64,000 nucleotides of DNA, taken from assembly GCA_947359465.1 (NCBI GenBank), contig OX375879.1, forward strand, positions 95,614,271 to 95,678,270. The letters are read 5' to 3'. The position numbers and the translations under genes are program-made. A model generated the notes under the pieces. It was not told where the DNA came from and did no database searches. It worked only from the letters and a program-made list of their open reading frames with translations. Origin of the DNA: Metellina segmentata. Taxonomy: Eukaryota > Arthropoda > Arachnida > Araneae > Tetragnathidae. Shown one piece after another: positions 24,125-35,969 of the stretch. Position 1 is the first letter of the stretch; the number at the start of each line of letters is the position of its first letter.

Positions 24125-24194
24125 CTCAACAAAGTTGTCCTTTCCTTTAATCGCTGCCAGATGCAACAAATTTCTTCCTTTTTCATCTGAGTAC
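24125..24194 (-). CDS. Ankyrin gene, ankyrin-repeat exon
   Basis: 70 bp, acceptor TGTTATTTATAG, donor TTGAG|GTACAA. Encodes YSDEKGRNLLHLAAIKGK then DNFVE, a textbook first half of an ankyrin repeat. Phase 2 in, phase 0 out. Confidence 0.88.
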
Positions 24195-26196
24195 CTATAA
24201 ATAACAGTTACTGTAAATAGTTAAATACTAAGTGAAGCCTACCTCTGTGAGCGTTTGCTCAGTTACAATGATTATTCCTTCTTTCTTTTTATCCGAACTT
24301 ATCTTTTATTCTGTCTGAAATGCTTATTATCTTTCATTCTATCTCAAATGCCAAATTTATGTAATGCCTAAAATCTTTTCTGACTCTTCATACTTGAAAG
24401 CACTTTCTTGTTAAGTCATTTCAATATTCTTATTTATTTTTTAAACAAAAATCATCACTAAAGTATTGTGTCATCAATTCTCATTTTAAGGATCGCTATC
24501 ACATCATACCTTTTACAATTGTAATCCCTAAGCCGTTAAATGTACGAAAAAAACAAACCATCCCCATTTATATTCATTTATAAAGGGGATATATTATTTA
24601 TATTCATTTCGAGCATTATTCATAGTAGAGCAAATTCAAGGACATCATTGAATAGGAAATAACATCTACTAATCAATATCTTGATATCAAATTTCGCATA
24701 GACAAAAACATTCCCAACTGCAACACTACGTTTTGTTGCCATAATCAGTTTCTACATCATCAATTTAGTCTAAATAAAAAAATTTATAAATTTGCTGTCG
24801 TTATATCCGGAGATATTCAATATTAAAGCCGTTTCCCATTTCAGAGATATCTCGAAAGTCGCTATTCGGTAAATTGAGATTATTTGTAGTTAATCAGGAA
24901 CTGTTCATTTGTTGCTCGACTTAAAGAAGATTACAAAAATCTTAACCCTCCTTGTGGGTGTCTTGTCATTAGCAAAGCTGACCGGATCTTTATGAATGAG
25001 AAATTCGTAAAGAATGATAATCATTATTTACTTTTTGATTTCTTCGTCAACTTCAAATTTTAACAGTTAATAATTGTTAAACTTATTCACTAACTGTACT
25101 GTTTTTAGTTACTCTTAAATAATCTTTTCATAATAATAGTTCATATCTGTTATCATAAGTTAGCAATAGCCGTAAGACTGGTTTCAAAAACAGCTTTACT
25201 GCCTCCCCATCTCTACTAAAGATTGGTTACTTTACATCTGTACCACACATGACAGGTAGAAGTCAATGTCTGTTAGATTTCCTAAATGATGTATGGAAAC
25301 ATTTTTAAAAATTTACACATTACTCAGGTTTGTCATGATTCTTTCTACTTTTCGATGCCCCCTAAAATCACCGAAGGGACGAAAATTTAAGTGTAGACAA
25401 AAACTATTCAGAGGTAAGAGCTGAAATTTTGAATGGTGATGTCAAAAGTCTCTCCAAATCTATTTCTGTCAAAATATATCAAGGTTCCGATTCCTAATTT
25501 ATTCGAATGTTAATTCAGTAATTACTATTTAAAATTAAAAACTATTTAACACTATATTTTGTTTGGGTACCTTAATATCAAAATGTACAAATATCAGTGC
25601 TATCGGAATATTCTATAGGAATATATCTATAAATGCCTGGGAAACTGATTTATTATTAGGAGCTCTAAATTTTCTGTATTCATAATTCCGAAACGGCTCT
25701 ACCGAATGACATGAAATTTTGTATCTAAAGTGAAGTTTTAATTCGAAATTTTTTTGTCAAAGTAGAAGGTTGCAATTTAAAATTATGAAGTTGATTTTCA
25801 ATTTAATATGAAGGCGGTCCCTTATACAGATTTTATGCATATGAATTTATAGAAAACGTTATTACATGTCGAATGGTATCATTAAATTGATTCTACTGTT
25901 AAAATTGCTTGAATGTAGAGATGGTACGTTTTTTCGGTGATCATCATTACATAACCCTCCTATAAAGTTATGAACTCTCATCATCCGAATGCACATCATA
26001 ACAAATCCAGTTAAAATGTTACTCATGTGTTTCAATTCCTATTCATCCAAACAGCAATCACTTTTTACACAGGACTTCTTGAAACGGAAATTGTAAAATC
26101 TGAAGACAATCTGTTTTCTGATTATGGATATAATAAGATTACAAGATAAAGTAATCATTTTACTTCATATCAAGAACAAAATTTTCACCCACTTAC
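24195..26196. other. Ankyrin-gene intron, no element recognised
   Basis: AT-rich; contains generic arthropod-like phrases such as 'accgaatgacatgaaatttt' near 25700 that suggest an old repeat, but no ends were found. Confidence 0.35.
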
Positions 26197-26306
26197 ATTA
26201 GAATATTTTCTTCGGATTTCAAAATTTCTCTGAACTTTTCAATATCGTCAAAGTCAACAGCTTCTAGAACATCGTTGTGATGCGTTCCATTGGAAACAAT
26301 AGCTGT
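26197..26306 (-). CDS. Ankyrin gene, exon leading into the repeats
   Basis: 110 bp, acceptor TGTTCTCTTCAG, donor CTAAT|GTAAGT. Encodes TAIVSNGTHHNDVLEAVDFD and a helical continuation (DIEKFREILKSEENIL) that reads as the capping ankyrin repeat. Phase 0 in, phase 2 out. Confidence 0.85.
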
Positions 26307-26489
26307 CTGAAGAGAACAATTAATGCATATTCTAATTATTCAAATTACTGCCCTATTAAATATTTTGAACGTTAAAGGAATACAATCTTCTCATTATTTT
26401 AAACATTGGTATCATTTAAACTATAAAAAGCGTTTTATCTTTCAAAGTATCACACTGAAGCAACACAATGTGCTAGTGACGACATCCCT

Positions 26490-26738
26490 GAAGGGAAAGA
26501 TCCAAGGATAACGCCTCGTGATTTTGAACCGCTGTCAGATGACGAGGCTAACTCCTGAAAACTGGCACTCCTCTCTCCAAACTTGAACACCACGCCAACA
26601 TGAGGACTGACTCCACGACAGATTTAACGCGCACCAGCCTCGACGTACACGACGGTCTTTGGTTGGATCGAGTTTCGAATTCGCAACCTTCCAGTTGCTA
26701 ATCCGTTACTCTTCTAACCGGACTACTGCGGCCCTTCG
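26490..26738 (-). mobile_element. tRNA-derived SINE copy
   Basis: Reverse orientation; head with B box at about 26660-26735, body to about 26490. About 60 bp separate it from the neighbouring minus-strand gene's exon-proximal region, and it lies wholly within an intron. Confidence 0.7.
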
Positions 26739-26984
26739 AATATCTCCGGAATGGCACGTCCAATCAAAAGCGGACTTAGAATAGTTTTCGACCAGAAATC
26801 GCGTAGTATGATTGTTGTGTGTTAATTTTGCGTACTGGTATGTGATCAAGGATATCTAGATCTCGATACAACCATCAACTCAGCAGCTAGGTCCACGGAT
26901 GAGCCAAATAGGCCACCACAAACAATCAAGTCTCTCCAAGACCATTAGGTCTCACATAACAAAGATCGTCGAGTACGTAGAAGC

Positions 26985-27200
26985 TGGGGAAGATTAAATC
27001 TGTCGTGGCGTCAAATATCCTAACGTTGGCGTGGTGTGGAAGTTTGAAGAATTGGGTGCCAGCTCAGGTGTGACCTCTTCATCTGGCCATTGTTCAAAAT
27101 TGCGAGTTGTCATTTTCTGATATTTCCATTCTGGATTGATTCCGGACCGTCACCAATAGACGGTGGAGTTGCTCCAGTGCTTCAACTACCTATCTACCTA
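26985..27200 (+). mobile_element. SINE fragment (body and tail)
   Basis: Matches the SINE from 'aaatctgtcgtggcgtcaaat' through 'gtcaccaatagacggtgg'; the tRNA-like head is absent. Confidence 0.65.
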
Positions 27201-27218
27201 AAGTTTAACTGTAATAAA

Positions 27219-27392
27219 TCTGTACTCAGATGGCAAAATGTTATGAGTCACTTTTCCCAAAAAATTCATCCCATCAAATTGTAATAAATCAAAAACCACA
27301 GAACCACTTGTTTAATCTTGAATCTTAAAACTGATGTCACGAAAGATTAAAAAAGTGACTTATAACACATTTTGCCCATCTGAGCCCAGAAA
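27219..27392. mobile_element. Small inverted-repeat element (MITE), copy 1
   Basis: Ends are imperfect inverted repeats of about 36 bp (CTCAGATGGCAAAATGTTAT / ATTTTGCCCATCTGAG). The middle has 'gtaataaatcaaaaaccaca'. A second copy lies at 34446-34704. Superfamily unknown. Confidence 0.6.
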
Positions 27393-27514
27393 TAGTAGAA
27401 GTTGAACAATGTCTTAATATTGCATCCTGCCCAAACAAGAAGAAACATTTACTTGGAGTTAATGCCATCTGAATTGATTCTCAAACACCAACAAAGTATT
27501 AATACGAATTTTAC

Positions 27515-28827
27515 CTCTGAGTTTTCTTTGTCGTTAAATGTCTCATCCTCGCTCGACGCTGCAACCCCATCGTCATCATCCAATAACGAACTCTTATAGG
27601 CTATAAACTTCTCCCGAAAACTTTCGTCCACCAACTCCGACTCTGAAGCTTCCGATGATGTATATTCTTCTGTCCAATGGCTGCTGAACTCGGGCGAGAC
27701 GTCATCGTTCTCTTTAGCACTGCTGGACGCATCGCTATTTTCTTCCTCAACTGAACCACTTCCAGAAGAGACTGAAACAACTGGCAAATATGTTGTCTCG
27801 TTATCACTGCTTGATATGTGTCGTGGGACTTCTTGAAGCAAATCCATCGTACGTTCTCCTTTCGCTTCCGTTTCTTCATTTTCCACCATGAGGTTTTCTG
27901 TTTCGTTTACTTCCTCGATTCCTGTGCCGTCTTTAGCCTCTGCGTTGGCATCTTCCAAAACGTCCTCTGAAGCTGATTTCTCTGCATTTCCATTCTCATC
28001 CATCAGTAATTCATTTGATTCCCGTTGACTTACAGAATCACTAATATCAACATTCGATATCTTGTTCTCAGTTATATGGTTCTCCATTGAACCCTCTGTA
28101 GTATTTTCGACTCCAGGTCCCACAGCGGACATGGAGTTATCTTTGGAGAATGATCCATCATTAGTATCATCTTTTACAACACATTCTTCGTTCAGCGATT
28201 TGGAAGAGTTTGCTGTTCTGCTGTGTCTTGAATTGGAACTTACCCTCAGACTATTGGTGTTACGAGTTTCGACACTGAGCTGACTAGCCACGCGTGACTG
28301 TCTCCTAACAGTAGCAACCTTCTGCTTTCCTGAAGAATATTTAGTGTCTAATGTTGACTTCATTTCACTTTGAGATAAAGATCTTAATTCCGAGTGTTTT
28401 CCAATGGGACTATCTGTTTTCTCGCTCCTACCACTAGACCCCTCTTGTGTCAGTTCAACTTCTTTCGAATGATACGTTTCGGATTTCGTAGGAGAGCTTG
28501 CTGCCTTGGCCACCAGATAATCCGATGCAATTTCTTCCGTTATCATGCTTGCATCGTTTAGAGTGTCACTTTTGCAATAAAAATCGTCTTCGGAATCTGA
28601 AATTTCTGTCTCCTCTTCGTCATACATGACGTTCGGTGTCTCTGAATTGCTGATCGAGGGTCTGTTTCTCTTCCAGGATAGAGTCTGGGTGGCCGTTTCC
28701 ACGGTTATTTTCGGTTTCACTTGTTTCTGTTGAATCGTCTTGTCGGCTATGAAAATCTTGGATGCTGTGGCCTTTGGAGGGATGTTCGCCCTTGGTGAAT
28801 AACCTGGTGTTCGGTATCTTTGTATAT
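27515..28827 (-). CDS. Ankyrin gene, large acidic Ser-rich exon
   Basis: The 1313-bp exon has acceptor TTACTCTTCATTCAG and donor CTCAGAG|GTAAAA. It encodes 438 residues. The start (YRTPGYSPRANIPPKATASK) is Pro/Lys-rich. Then come clusters such as DEEETEISDSEDDF, repeated Ser/Arg blocks (RHSRTANSSKSLNEE) and long Glu/Asp/Ser tracts (SSGSGSVEEENSDASSS). The composition predicts an unstructured linker with many potential casein-kinase-2-like sites (S/T-x-x-D/E). No globular domain is seen. The true exon extends 107 bp upstream of the first Met-like codon at 28720, to the acceptor. Confidence 0.88.
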
Positions 28828-29029
28828 CTGAATGAAGAGTAAAGGAGAATATATGTTATTAATTAATTCTCAAAGAATGTATATTGTTGTTCAATGTCGA
28901 GCAAAACTTAAGGAACACTGTTACATTTTAAAGGTTACGACCTCCAATTTAAGCGAAACAGCCTGTGGCGATAAGCGTAACATCGGTAGGTAGTTAATAA
29001 AAGTCGCAATGTAACAACACAACGGGCTG

Positions 29030-29272
29030 ATTTCTCAAAGGAATGGATCTAAAGACAACGCCTCGTAATTTTGAACCACTATCATATGACGAGAACTACA
29101 CCTGAGCTGGCACAACGTTCTCCAAATTTCCACACAACGGCAAAGTGAGAATATTTGAGGCTACGAGAGATTGAATGCGCACCAGCCCCCGTGTCGTTAG
29201 CTAGACCGAGTTTCGAACTCGTAGCCCTCCGGTTGCTAATCCCTTGCATTTTAAATGGACTACTGTGCCCTT
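29030..29272 (-). mobile_element. tRNA-derived SINE copy
   Basis: Head with B box (rc GAGTTCGAAACTCG region) near 29205-29240, body to 29030. Diverged. Confidence 0.65.
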
Positions 29273-30224
29273 GTATAACCGAAGATCTTATGCAAATATA
29301 CGATTTTTCGAATCGTGACGACAGAGCCTCTAACGGGGACTATCGTGAAGTGTGATGCTCACGATGGCCCCGCTCTAACACGGAAAGCGGTTCTGTCACA
29401 GAACCGTATCTTCATCCTATGTATGCAAAAGCGTGCAAAGCCTGCATCAGTGTTCTAGGGGTCATAAAGCCTACAAAGGGAAAAAAACCATTCTCTCTAT
29501 TAAATTTTTCAGTTACTTATCTGGTGCATGATACCCAGTGTAGTGTCACCACTTCAATTCAAATACTTTTTTTTACTATTTGCTCCTGTTCTTGTAATCG
29601 TTTTGTATCACTCATCGCTTCGGTGACTCTCGATACACCTTTTGTATCATTTTACAGCGACAAGGTCACTTCACAACAAAGTAGCAGTTGAATATCTTAC
29701 CGTTCCTCAAGTTTTTAAGGTCAGTGTAATACGGAAATCATTTAATTTAAAGAATAATTAGGAAAAGTTGGAAAAAAAGAGTAGGTTTGATTCCTGTTAC
29801 TAACCTGTGTGTATTTCTTCTGTGTTAGCAAAATTTTTTTTGAGTTCGTGTTCATTTATTTGACGGAAAAAACTGTTTTACTGTTTTGTTATCGTTTTTT
29901 CCCATAGTTTCGGTAACTCTCGACGTACCTTTTGAATAATTTTACCAAATCCAGGTCACTTCTCATTCGAGATTTGTCTTGGACCGTCACCAATAGCCCA
30001 TTATGTATAACCCAGTGGAAGAAATTGCAGAAATTTCGTTAAAAATAACAAGTCACTTTTGTAAGAAGTCCATTTGAAAGATCGATGTAAAAAAAGAATT
30101 ACCCCATCTACGGTTGTTATTCAACAATGGTAATTTGAAATTGATTTAAAAAAATTAAATTTGGCGGTGTTGGAAGTCGAATTAACGTCGAACTGGAGCA
30201 ACACGTGTATTTGCGAAATTCCGC

Positions 30225-30332
30225 GATCAATCTCGAAGGGATCCAAGGGATTACACCTCATAATTTTGAACCATAGTCAAATAACGAGTATACAACTGAG
30301 CTAACACCCCACTCTTCAAACTTTTTTAAAGT
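30225..30332 (-). mobile_element. SINE fragment
   Basis: Matches only the part after the body ('cctcataattttgaacca...'); no head. Confidence 0.5.
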
Positions 30333-31400
30333 AAGGGAAACATTAAATATCCCTACAGTACTGCTCTAAAAGGTCATAGTGTTTTAATCTGAAATATGTA
30401 TGCCATGCCTAAATGGTTCCCCTTTCAAATCAGCATAATTCACTTTACTATTATATTGTTTCATTTCCACTCTTTTACGTTCTCTTGGAACCCTATCATT
30501 TTCTGCAACAGCGCTGGTTGTAAATACATTCATAGACTCTCTCTTCGTTTACATTCTCAGCCTAATAAACTTGTCGTGAACGTATCTTTTCTTCTGACCA
30601 ACACCATCATGTAAGGTACTAAAATGTTGAGCTGCCTCGGTGTTTACCCACAATTCCCGATTCATGACTCTAAATTAATCTCTAATAAAATTATCTTCAG
30701 CTTAAATTTAGTCATATCTTGTTTTGTTGGTGTGCATATTGACGATATGAACAAAAGTAGTGCATCTTTTTCTGCAATCATATTAAGAGATAATTTTAAA
30801 GTTCGACATCAAGAAACTCGTAGGAATCGATAAGTTGGCGATTTTTGTTGGACCCACTAAGGATAGCCGAAGAACCAAAAGTGATTATTATTGAAGTGGG
30901 ACCAGCAGGAGAGGCCTTGTGTTGAAGGACAATGTGCTAGGGCTATAATTTACGTTTCAATTAATTCTTAAGTCCAAATTACCCTTTTAAATTTATGTAA
31001 ATTACTCTGCAAAAAACAGAACTGAAAATTCATAAGTTTCTGTCACTTGACTTCTTAATAACTTGATTGTCAAGACAAGTAAATTTCCATGACATGCTCA
31101 TCCGAGAACATCTGAAGGAAAGGACGGGGATGTTCGAAAAGTTCTACTGTAATATAATCCAGTTTATAGCTGGATAAAATAATAACAAAACAAAGGATGT
31201 GTATCTTGAAACACACAAAATTGTTGTGCTTTGTTAATCCTTTCAGTCAAAGGTCTACATGAATCTGTATTGTGCGAGAGACGGAATTGAGTTGGGTTCC
31301 CAAAATACATCTTAAGGATTATAATTGGCAAACAAAATCTCGGTCTAGGACAGAATACTACATAGTAACAGAATATAGTCTATCTCTAAATAGGTCTTAC

Positions 31401-31451
31401 TTTGAATGACAAAGTTCTTGGAGGGAGATGCTTTCTTTTTGCTCTTTCTTC
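31401..31451 (-). CDS. Ankyrin gene, short Lys-rich exon
   Basis: 51 bp, donor CAAA|GTAAGA, acceptor TGAAGGCAG. Encodes RKSKKKASPSKNFVIQ, a basic stretch that could be a nuclear localisation signal. Phase 1 in, phase 1 out, matching both neighbours. An acceptor four bases upstream would break the frame. Confidence 0.78.
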
Positions 31452-31995
31452 CTGCCTTCAAAAAAAAAATGTCATCTTTAAAACAATATGCAAATCCAGA
31501 CAGTTTTCAAACAATTACTGATTTCAAACTTATAAAAATGATGTGCAATGTTGATAAAGGTGAAACGATTTGATGGTTTAAACTTGCTTGTGTGCAAAAC
31601 TTACTACATTTAGCATGATTCTATTTCTGAATGAAAAAGGTTTGTAACAGAAATTAAAAGAGATAATTCAGTAATTGGTTGAGTTTTATCACACGATGTG
31701 TCATATTGAGCCAAGCTGCTCCAAACACTATAAAACGTCAAGTAATTGTGAAAAGAAAGTAGAAAATGGTCTCTTGGGCATTCTGAGAGTTGTAAAACCC
31801 ACGGGAAAGGAATAGATCACTGGGGTACATAAGGTTAGCGAAGCCTGTACACACCCTAAAGAAGATGTACCCCTGAAGAAGCTTATCAAGTGGAAAAGAA
31901 TATCAAATTAATAAAATTATCTTGTAAGATCTTAATATTTATATACTTACTTCAAGGATTACTTGCTATAATTATGGAAAATTCCGCATGTGTAT

Positions 31996-33055
31996 TTAGA
32001 ATAAAGGTGTCCAAACTTTTGACTCACCTGGGCCACATTGAGTTAAGGCGATTTGTCTTGTCCCGCATATGAAATATAATATAGTTAATGCATATAGGGG
32101 GTAACAAAAATGTCTATTTTTAAAATACTTTTTATTAAAACATTGAAAAAGAGGGTAACATAAACTTGAAACCGGTAAGATATTGACCATGTTTTTTTTA
32201 AACTAATGCATCAAAACCTGGTTCGTTGAAAGTGGTTGAAATTCTTAATGAGGTGCTTGTCAGAAAATTTTTATCTGATGCAATTTTACTCATCCTGTGC
32301 CTTGAAAACAGTTATTCCCAAATGTACGTCCTGGCAAAAAGCGATGACATAAATAAGGCGTGGTTGTAAAGTGATGGATATTTTCAGAGTCGAGTCATGA
32401 TAAAAAAAATAGGTTGTGTCGATGACACAAATCGTAGTTTAAACGGGAATTCTCGAGCCTGATGTTGGATTATGGAATGTCTGAAGCAAACAGAAAGTTT
32501 GAACTATTGTTGATTGTGAATATTCAGCAAATTTACAAATTGACCGATAAAAGTGCAGTTTTATATTCATATAAACGAATAATTTTATTGATTAAAGGCT
32601 TGTGATTGTAACGTAGTTCGATAGCTTTCAAATGATACCACTTAGGCCGATCTCACCCCAAGCAATCCAAAGTTACAATGGCACAAAGCTAGCCCAACAT
32701 CGTAAATTTCGACATACTGCGGACCCCATTCCCGCACATCGTGCGCATGCGTTCAGTTCGAAGGTCATATTATGTACGAATATCCTTTGTCAACACGACG
32801 CTATATTCTTCTGGATATTTATTCTAGTTCTAGACAACGTAAAACAAACAATTTTAAAGCTTTTTTTAAAGTTTGCTTTTTATGCATGCTCACAATACTG
32901 TTCCAATTTTAAAGACATATTTCACTTCAAAATCGCTGAAAATTGAATAATATTAAACGTTTATGATCTTGTGGGGCCGCATTACTACCCGGTCAACATG
33001 AAGCTGTCCAGAGCTACATATTTGCCCGGGGGAAGCTGCGGGTTGGACACCCCCT
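31996..33055 (+). mobile_element. hAT-like non-autonomous element
   Basis: The left end AGGTGTCCAAACTTTTGACT...GGGCCACATTG and right end GGGGCCGCATTA...GGTTGGACACCCC are inverted relatives. They match the GGTGTCCAA...TTGGACACC ends common among hAT-derived short elements. No clear 8-bp duplication survives and no transposase is present. Confidence 0.55.
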
Positions 33056-34440
33056 CATATTTCGATATTTTTATGAGTATTAAAAATTAACAAAGTGTGC
33101 CGTTACTATTCTAGTGGTTTTTAAATATAATCTCACGTTGATATTTAATTAAAACAAACATTGAAACACGGATTTGCATTCTACAATCATGTGTATTTTG
33201 ACCAACATTAATAGATTTTACAAGTATTTGTTCCACTTTTTAGAGAACAGACTAAGTGCAAGTACCTTTTATCATTATTGATGGTGAAATATGTATCAGA
33301 AACCTGTTTTTGCATTTACAGGTGTACACACATTTTTGACGAAACGTCTGTCAATGAAACTGAAGAGCGGATGATGCACCGTCGGAGAAAAGAACGAACC
33401 ATCATTGGAAGCACTCCCCTTGAAACATTATTTTAGAGAGCTACAGTCCTTCTAATAGAGTATAGGTTTATTACAACTAAATAATCTTTAGTCGTACTGT
33501 TTATATACTTGTACCAATTACATTGCACGGATTGTTATAATGATTACAATCAAACTAGACGACATTTAGAAAAATAATAAACGACGTTTTCCTCATTGTG
33601 AATGGCACGAAATAAGGATGTCATGGAAGATTTGATAGCTATTTTTGATAAGAATCATTATTTTCTTTCCATCACGAAGGAGCGCTGTGCATGTTATAGC
33701 AAATAGATATGGGATAAGACGAAATATAGCTTTATCACATGAACATGTCTCCACCACGGCTTAGAAGGCAAACCTCACAAAGACACTAAATTAATTGACA
33801 TGCGCGTGCGTGAGGGCGTGTTTTCTGTACAGAATCAGAGTGCGCATGCGCAAATCGTACACAATGCAGTACAGAATTTAATCGATGTACCATACCCGTG
33901 ACATAAATAAACAGAAAATAGAATGTGATGTAATTTTTTTGTGAATAAGAAATTGACAGATAATCGCAAAATACAAGCGGTGTAGGTGAAGAGATAGCCT
34001 GGTATTGGACACATGTCAGTTTAGGGCAGTAAAGTGTAAAACAATTAGTACACTATTTCTGTTAAACCTGTTCACATATTCCGGACGTGACGTCACTTAT
34101 CTTGTTTCCGAAAACGATTTCAGCACTTCCGACAGTAAAAATATCAAGGAAAAGAATTCCGAATTTACATCTGTACCTAGATAGAAAAAGTGCCAATGCC
34201 AGTTCGAATTTTGTAAATTTTTGTTAATAGTTAACTTAGTATTTTTTATTATATTTATTTTTAAATACTTTACGTACTTTAAATACGTACAAAATACTTT
34301 ATAATATTTTTATTCACTCATAATTCATTGATAAGAAGACGTTGACTTTATTCTATTGTGACTTGCATTGCATTAAAACGGTTTGTGGACTCAAATTCAG
34401 CGAATTTCAAGATCGGCCCTTTTTCTACCAAGGTAGAGGT
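33056..34440. other. Ankyrin-gene intron, no element recognised
   Basis: 33790-33880 resembles 22086-22200. 34095-34200 resembles 50715-50810. These are dispersed repeats of unknown type. Confidence 0.4.
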
Positions 34441-34445
34441 ACTAT

Positions 34446-34704
34446 ATCTGTGCTCAGATGGCAAAATCTTATGTCACTTTTCCCAAAAATTGACCAAGTC
34501 CCATCCTGTAGTCTTTTTTGTTAATGTTTAGAAGGTGGCAAAATGCCGTAAGTCTTTTTCCTTCAGTTTATGAAAAAACAAAGATGGAAAAATTGTAATA
34601 AATCAAAAACCACAGAACCACATGTTGAATCTTGAATCTTAAAATAGATGTCACGAAAAATTAAAAAAAGTGACATAACATTTTGCCATCTGAGCATAGA
34701 CATA
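34446..34704. mobile_element. Small inverted-repeat element (MITE), copy 2
   Basis: Same ends as 27219-27392 (GTGCTCAGATGGCAAAATCT / ATTTTGCCATCTGAGCA) and the same 'aatcaaaaaccacagaacca' core. About 80 bp longer in the middle. Confidence 0.6.
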
Positions 34705-34902
34705 ATAGTTGGTCAATTTTAGTTAGATAGTGCTAAATATCGCCAAATTGGCAATATATTACTTTTTATGATAACCTCGATACGTATCATGCTAGAGCAT
34801 TTAGGTTGCGGTAAAACATTCGCTTTCGGTATGAGTTGCTTCCCCCCACACTTAAAATCTTTCTCATACTATCCATAAAATTTAATAAATCGATGTACTC
34901 AC

Positions 34903-35002
34903 TTTTAGTCTTTTCTCGCAGAGTTTTTTCTTTGCGTTGATTAAACAATCGGGTGAAGTACAGCAAGCTAGCTTCTGTTTCTTTATCACTCCCAAATGAA
35001 AC
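34903..35002 (-). CDS. Ankyrin gene, exon (FTRLFNQRKEKTL)
   Basis: 100 bp, acceptor TTTTCTTAATCTGAAG, donor CTAAAA|GTGAGT. Encodes VSFGSDKETEASLLYFTRLF then NQRKEKTLREKTK, probably helical. In-frame acceptors at 35015 and 35039 could lengthen it by 4 or 12 codons. Phase 0 in, phase 1 out. Confidence 0.75.
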
Positions 35003-35324
35003 CTTCAGATTAAGAAAAGAATCCTCATAGTAAACCAACTTTCGAAATTAGAATCAGAGACAGAAGAACAAGAAAATGACATTTTAATTTTTATTCCATT
35101 AATAATTATTCAAGATAATGCTCATTTTAGTTTCTATTCTCAATATTTTATTCTGTAGAATCATAAATATATGCAAATCTTTCTTCAAATTCCTTTCAAT
35201 TCCAATTGCTTCAATTACAAATGTAACAAAATAGAGAAGGATTAAACTTTTGACTTGAGAGCTATAAAGTTGTAGATATTTCTTGGTGCGATTCTTATAA
35301 CTTTCAAGGTACAACTGCTGTACT

Positions 35325-35412
35325 GCTCATTTCGCGCCATTTGCGATAAATATTCTATCGAAGAAAATTTGTTTATTTCGCTTACTAGGTATAAAAAAGT
35401 ATATTTTGAAAT
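35325..35412 (-). mobile_element. Harbinger-type element fragment
   Basis: Internal block ('catttcgcgccatttgcgat', 'tttatttcgcttact') of the Harbinger family without either end. Confidence 0.6.
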
Positions 35413-35555
35413 CTTTCCATCGAAATGATCATAGACAATACTTTTGATCTTTATTAGATGTTGTTTTGAAGTTTTGCATTTCTTTACCATCAATTATGCT
35501 AATGTTTTCATCTGTTTATCCCTACATTTTCATTTTGTATTCCCTTAAAGTTTGG

Positions 35556-35716
35556 GGGCCCTGGTAGTCCCGGTCGGAAGAGTAAAGGATTAGTAACCGG
35601 AGGGTTGAGAGTTCGAATTCAACCCTAGACCGTTTTATACTAAGAAGGGGTGGTGCACGTCATATCTGTCGTGGCCTAATTTGTTACTCTTCCAACCGGG
35701 CTACCACGACCCTCTA
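35556..35716 (+). mobile_element. SINE head with inverted second head
   Basis: The forward tRNA-like head (GGTAGTCCCGGTCGGAAGAG, B box GAGTTCGAATTC) is followed about 100 bp later by part of the same head inverted (GTTACTCTTCCAACCGGGCT). The result is a small fold-back. Confidence 0.6.
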
Positions 35717-35969
35717 AATTTTATGAAAGAAGCGATTGAAAACTAGAATTAGAATGCATATGATGCAACTTTTAGACTAGTTCATATAAAATAATGTTCG
35801 TAAGTTGAAGAACTGTATGTCTGGATATCGCAAACTGTACACAAAATTAGTAAAATCATCATTGCTAAGTTTAACTAACTGCTTTCTAATATCTACGATG
35901 CTTCGAGAAAAATGAAAAATGGAAAAAATTATCACATTTCTATAAAATTAAATGAATAAAGTTTAAAAT

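Larger units (their letters stand above)
28828..31400. other. Ankyrin-gene intron with SINE remains
   Basis: Holds SINE copies (29030-29272 minus, 30225-30332 minus partial) and a tail fragment near 29975-30015. The rest has no supported feature. Confidence 0.5.
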
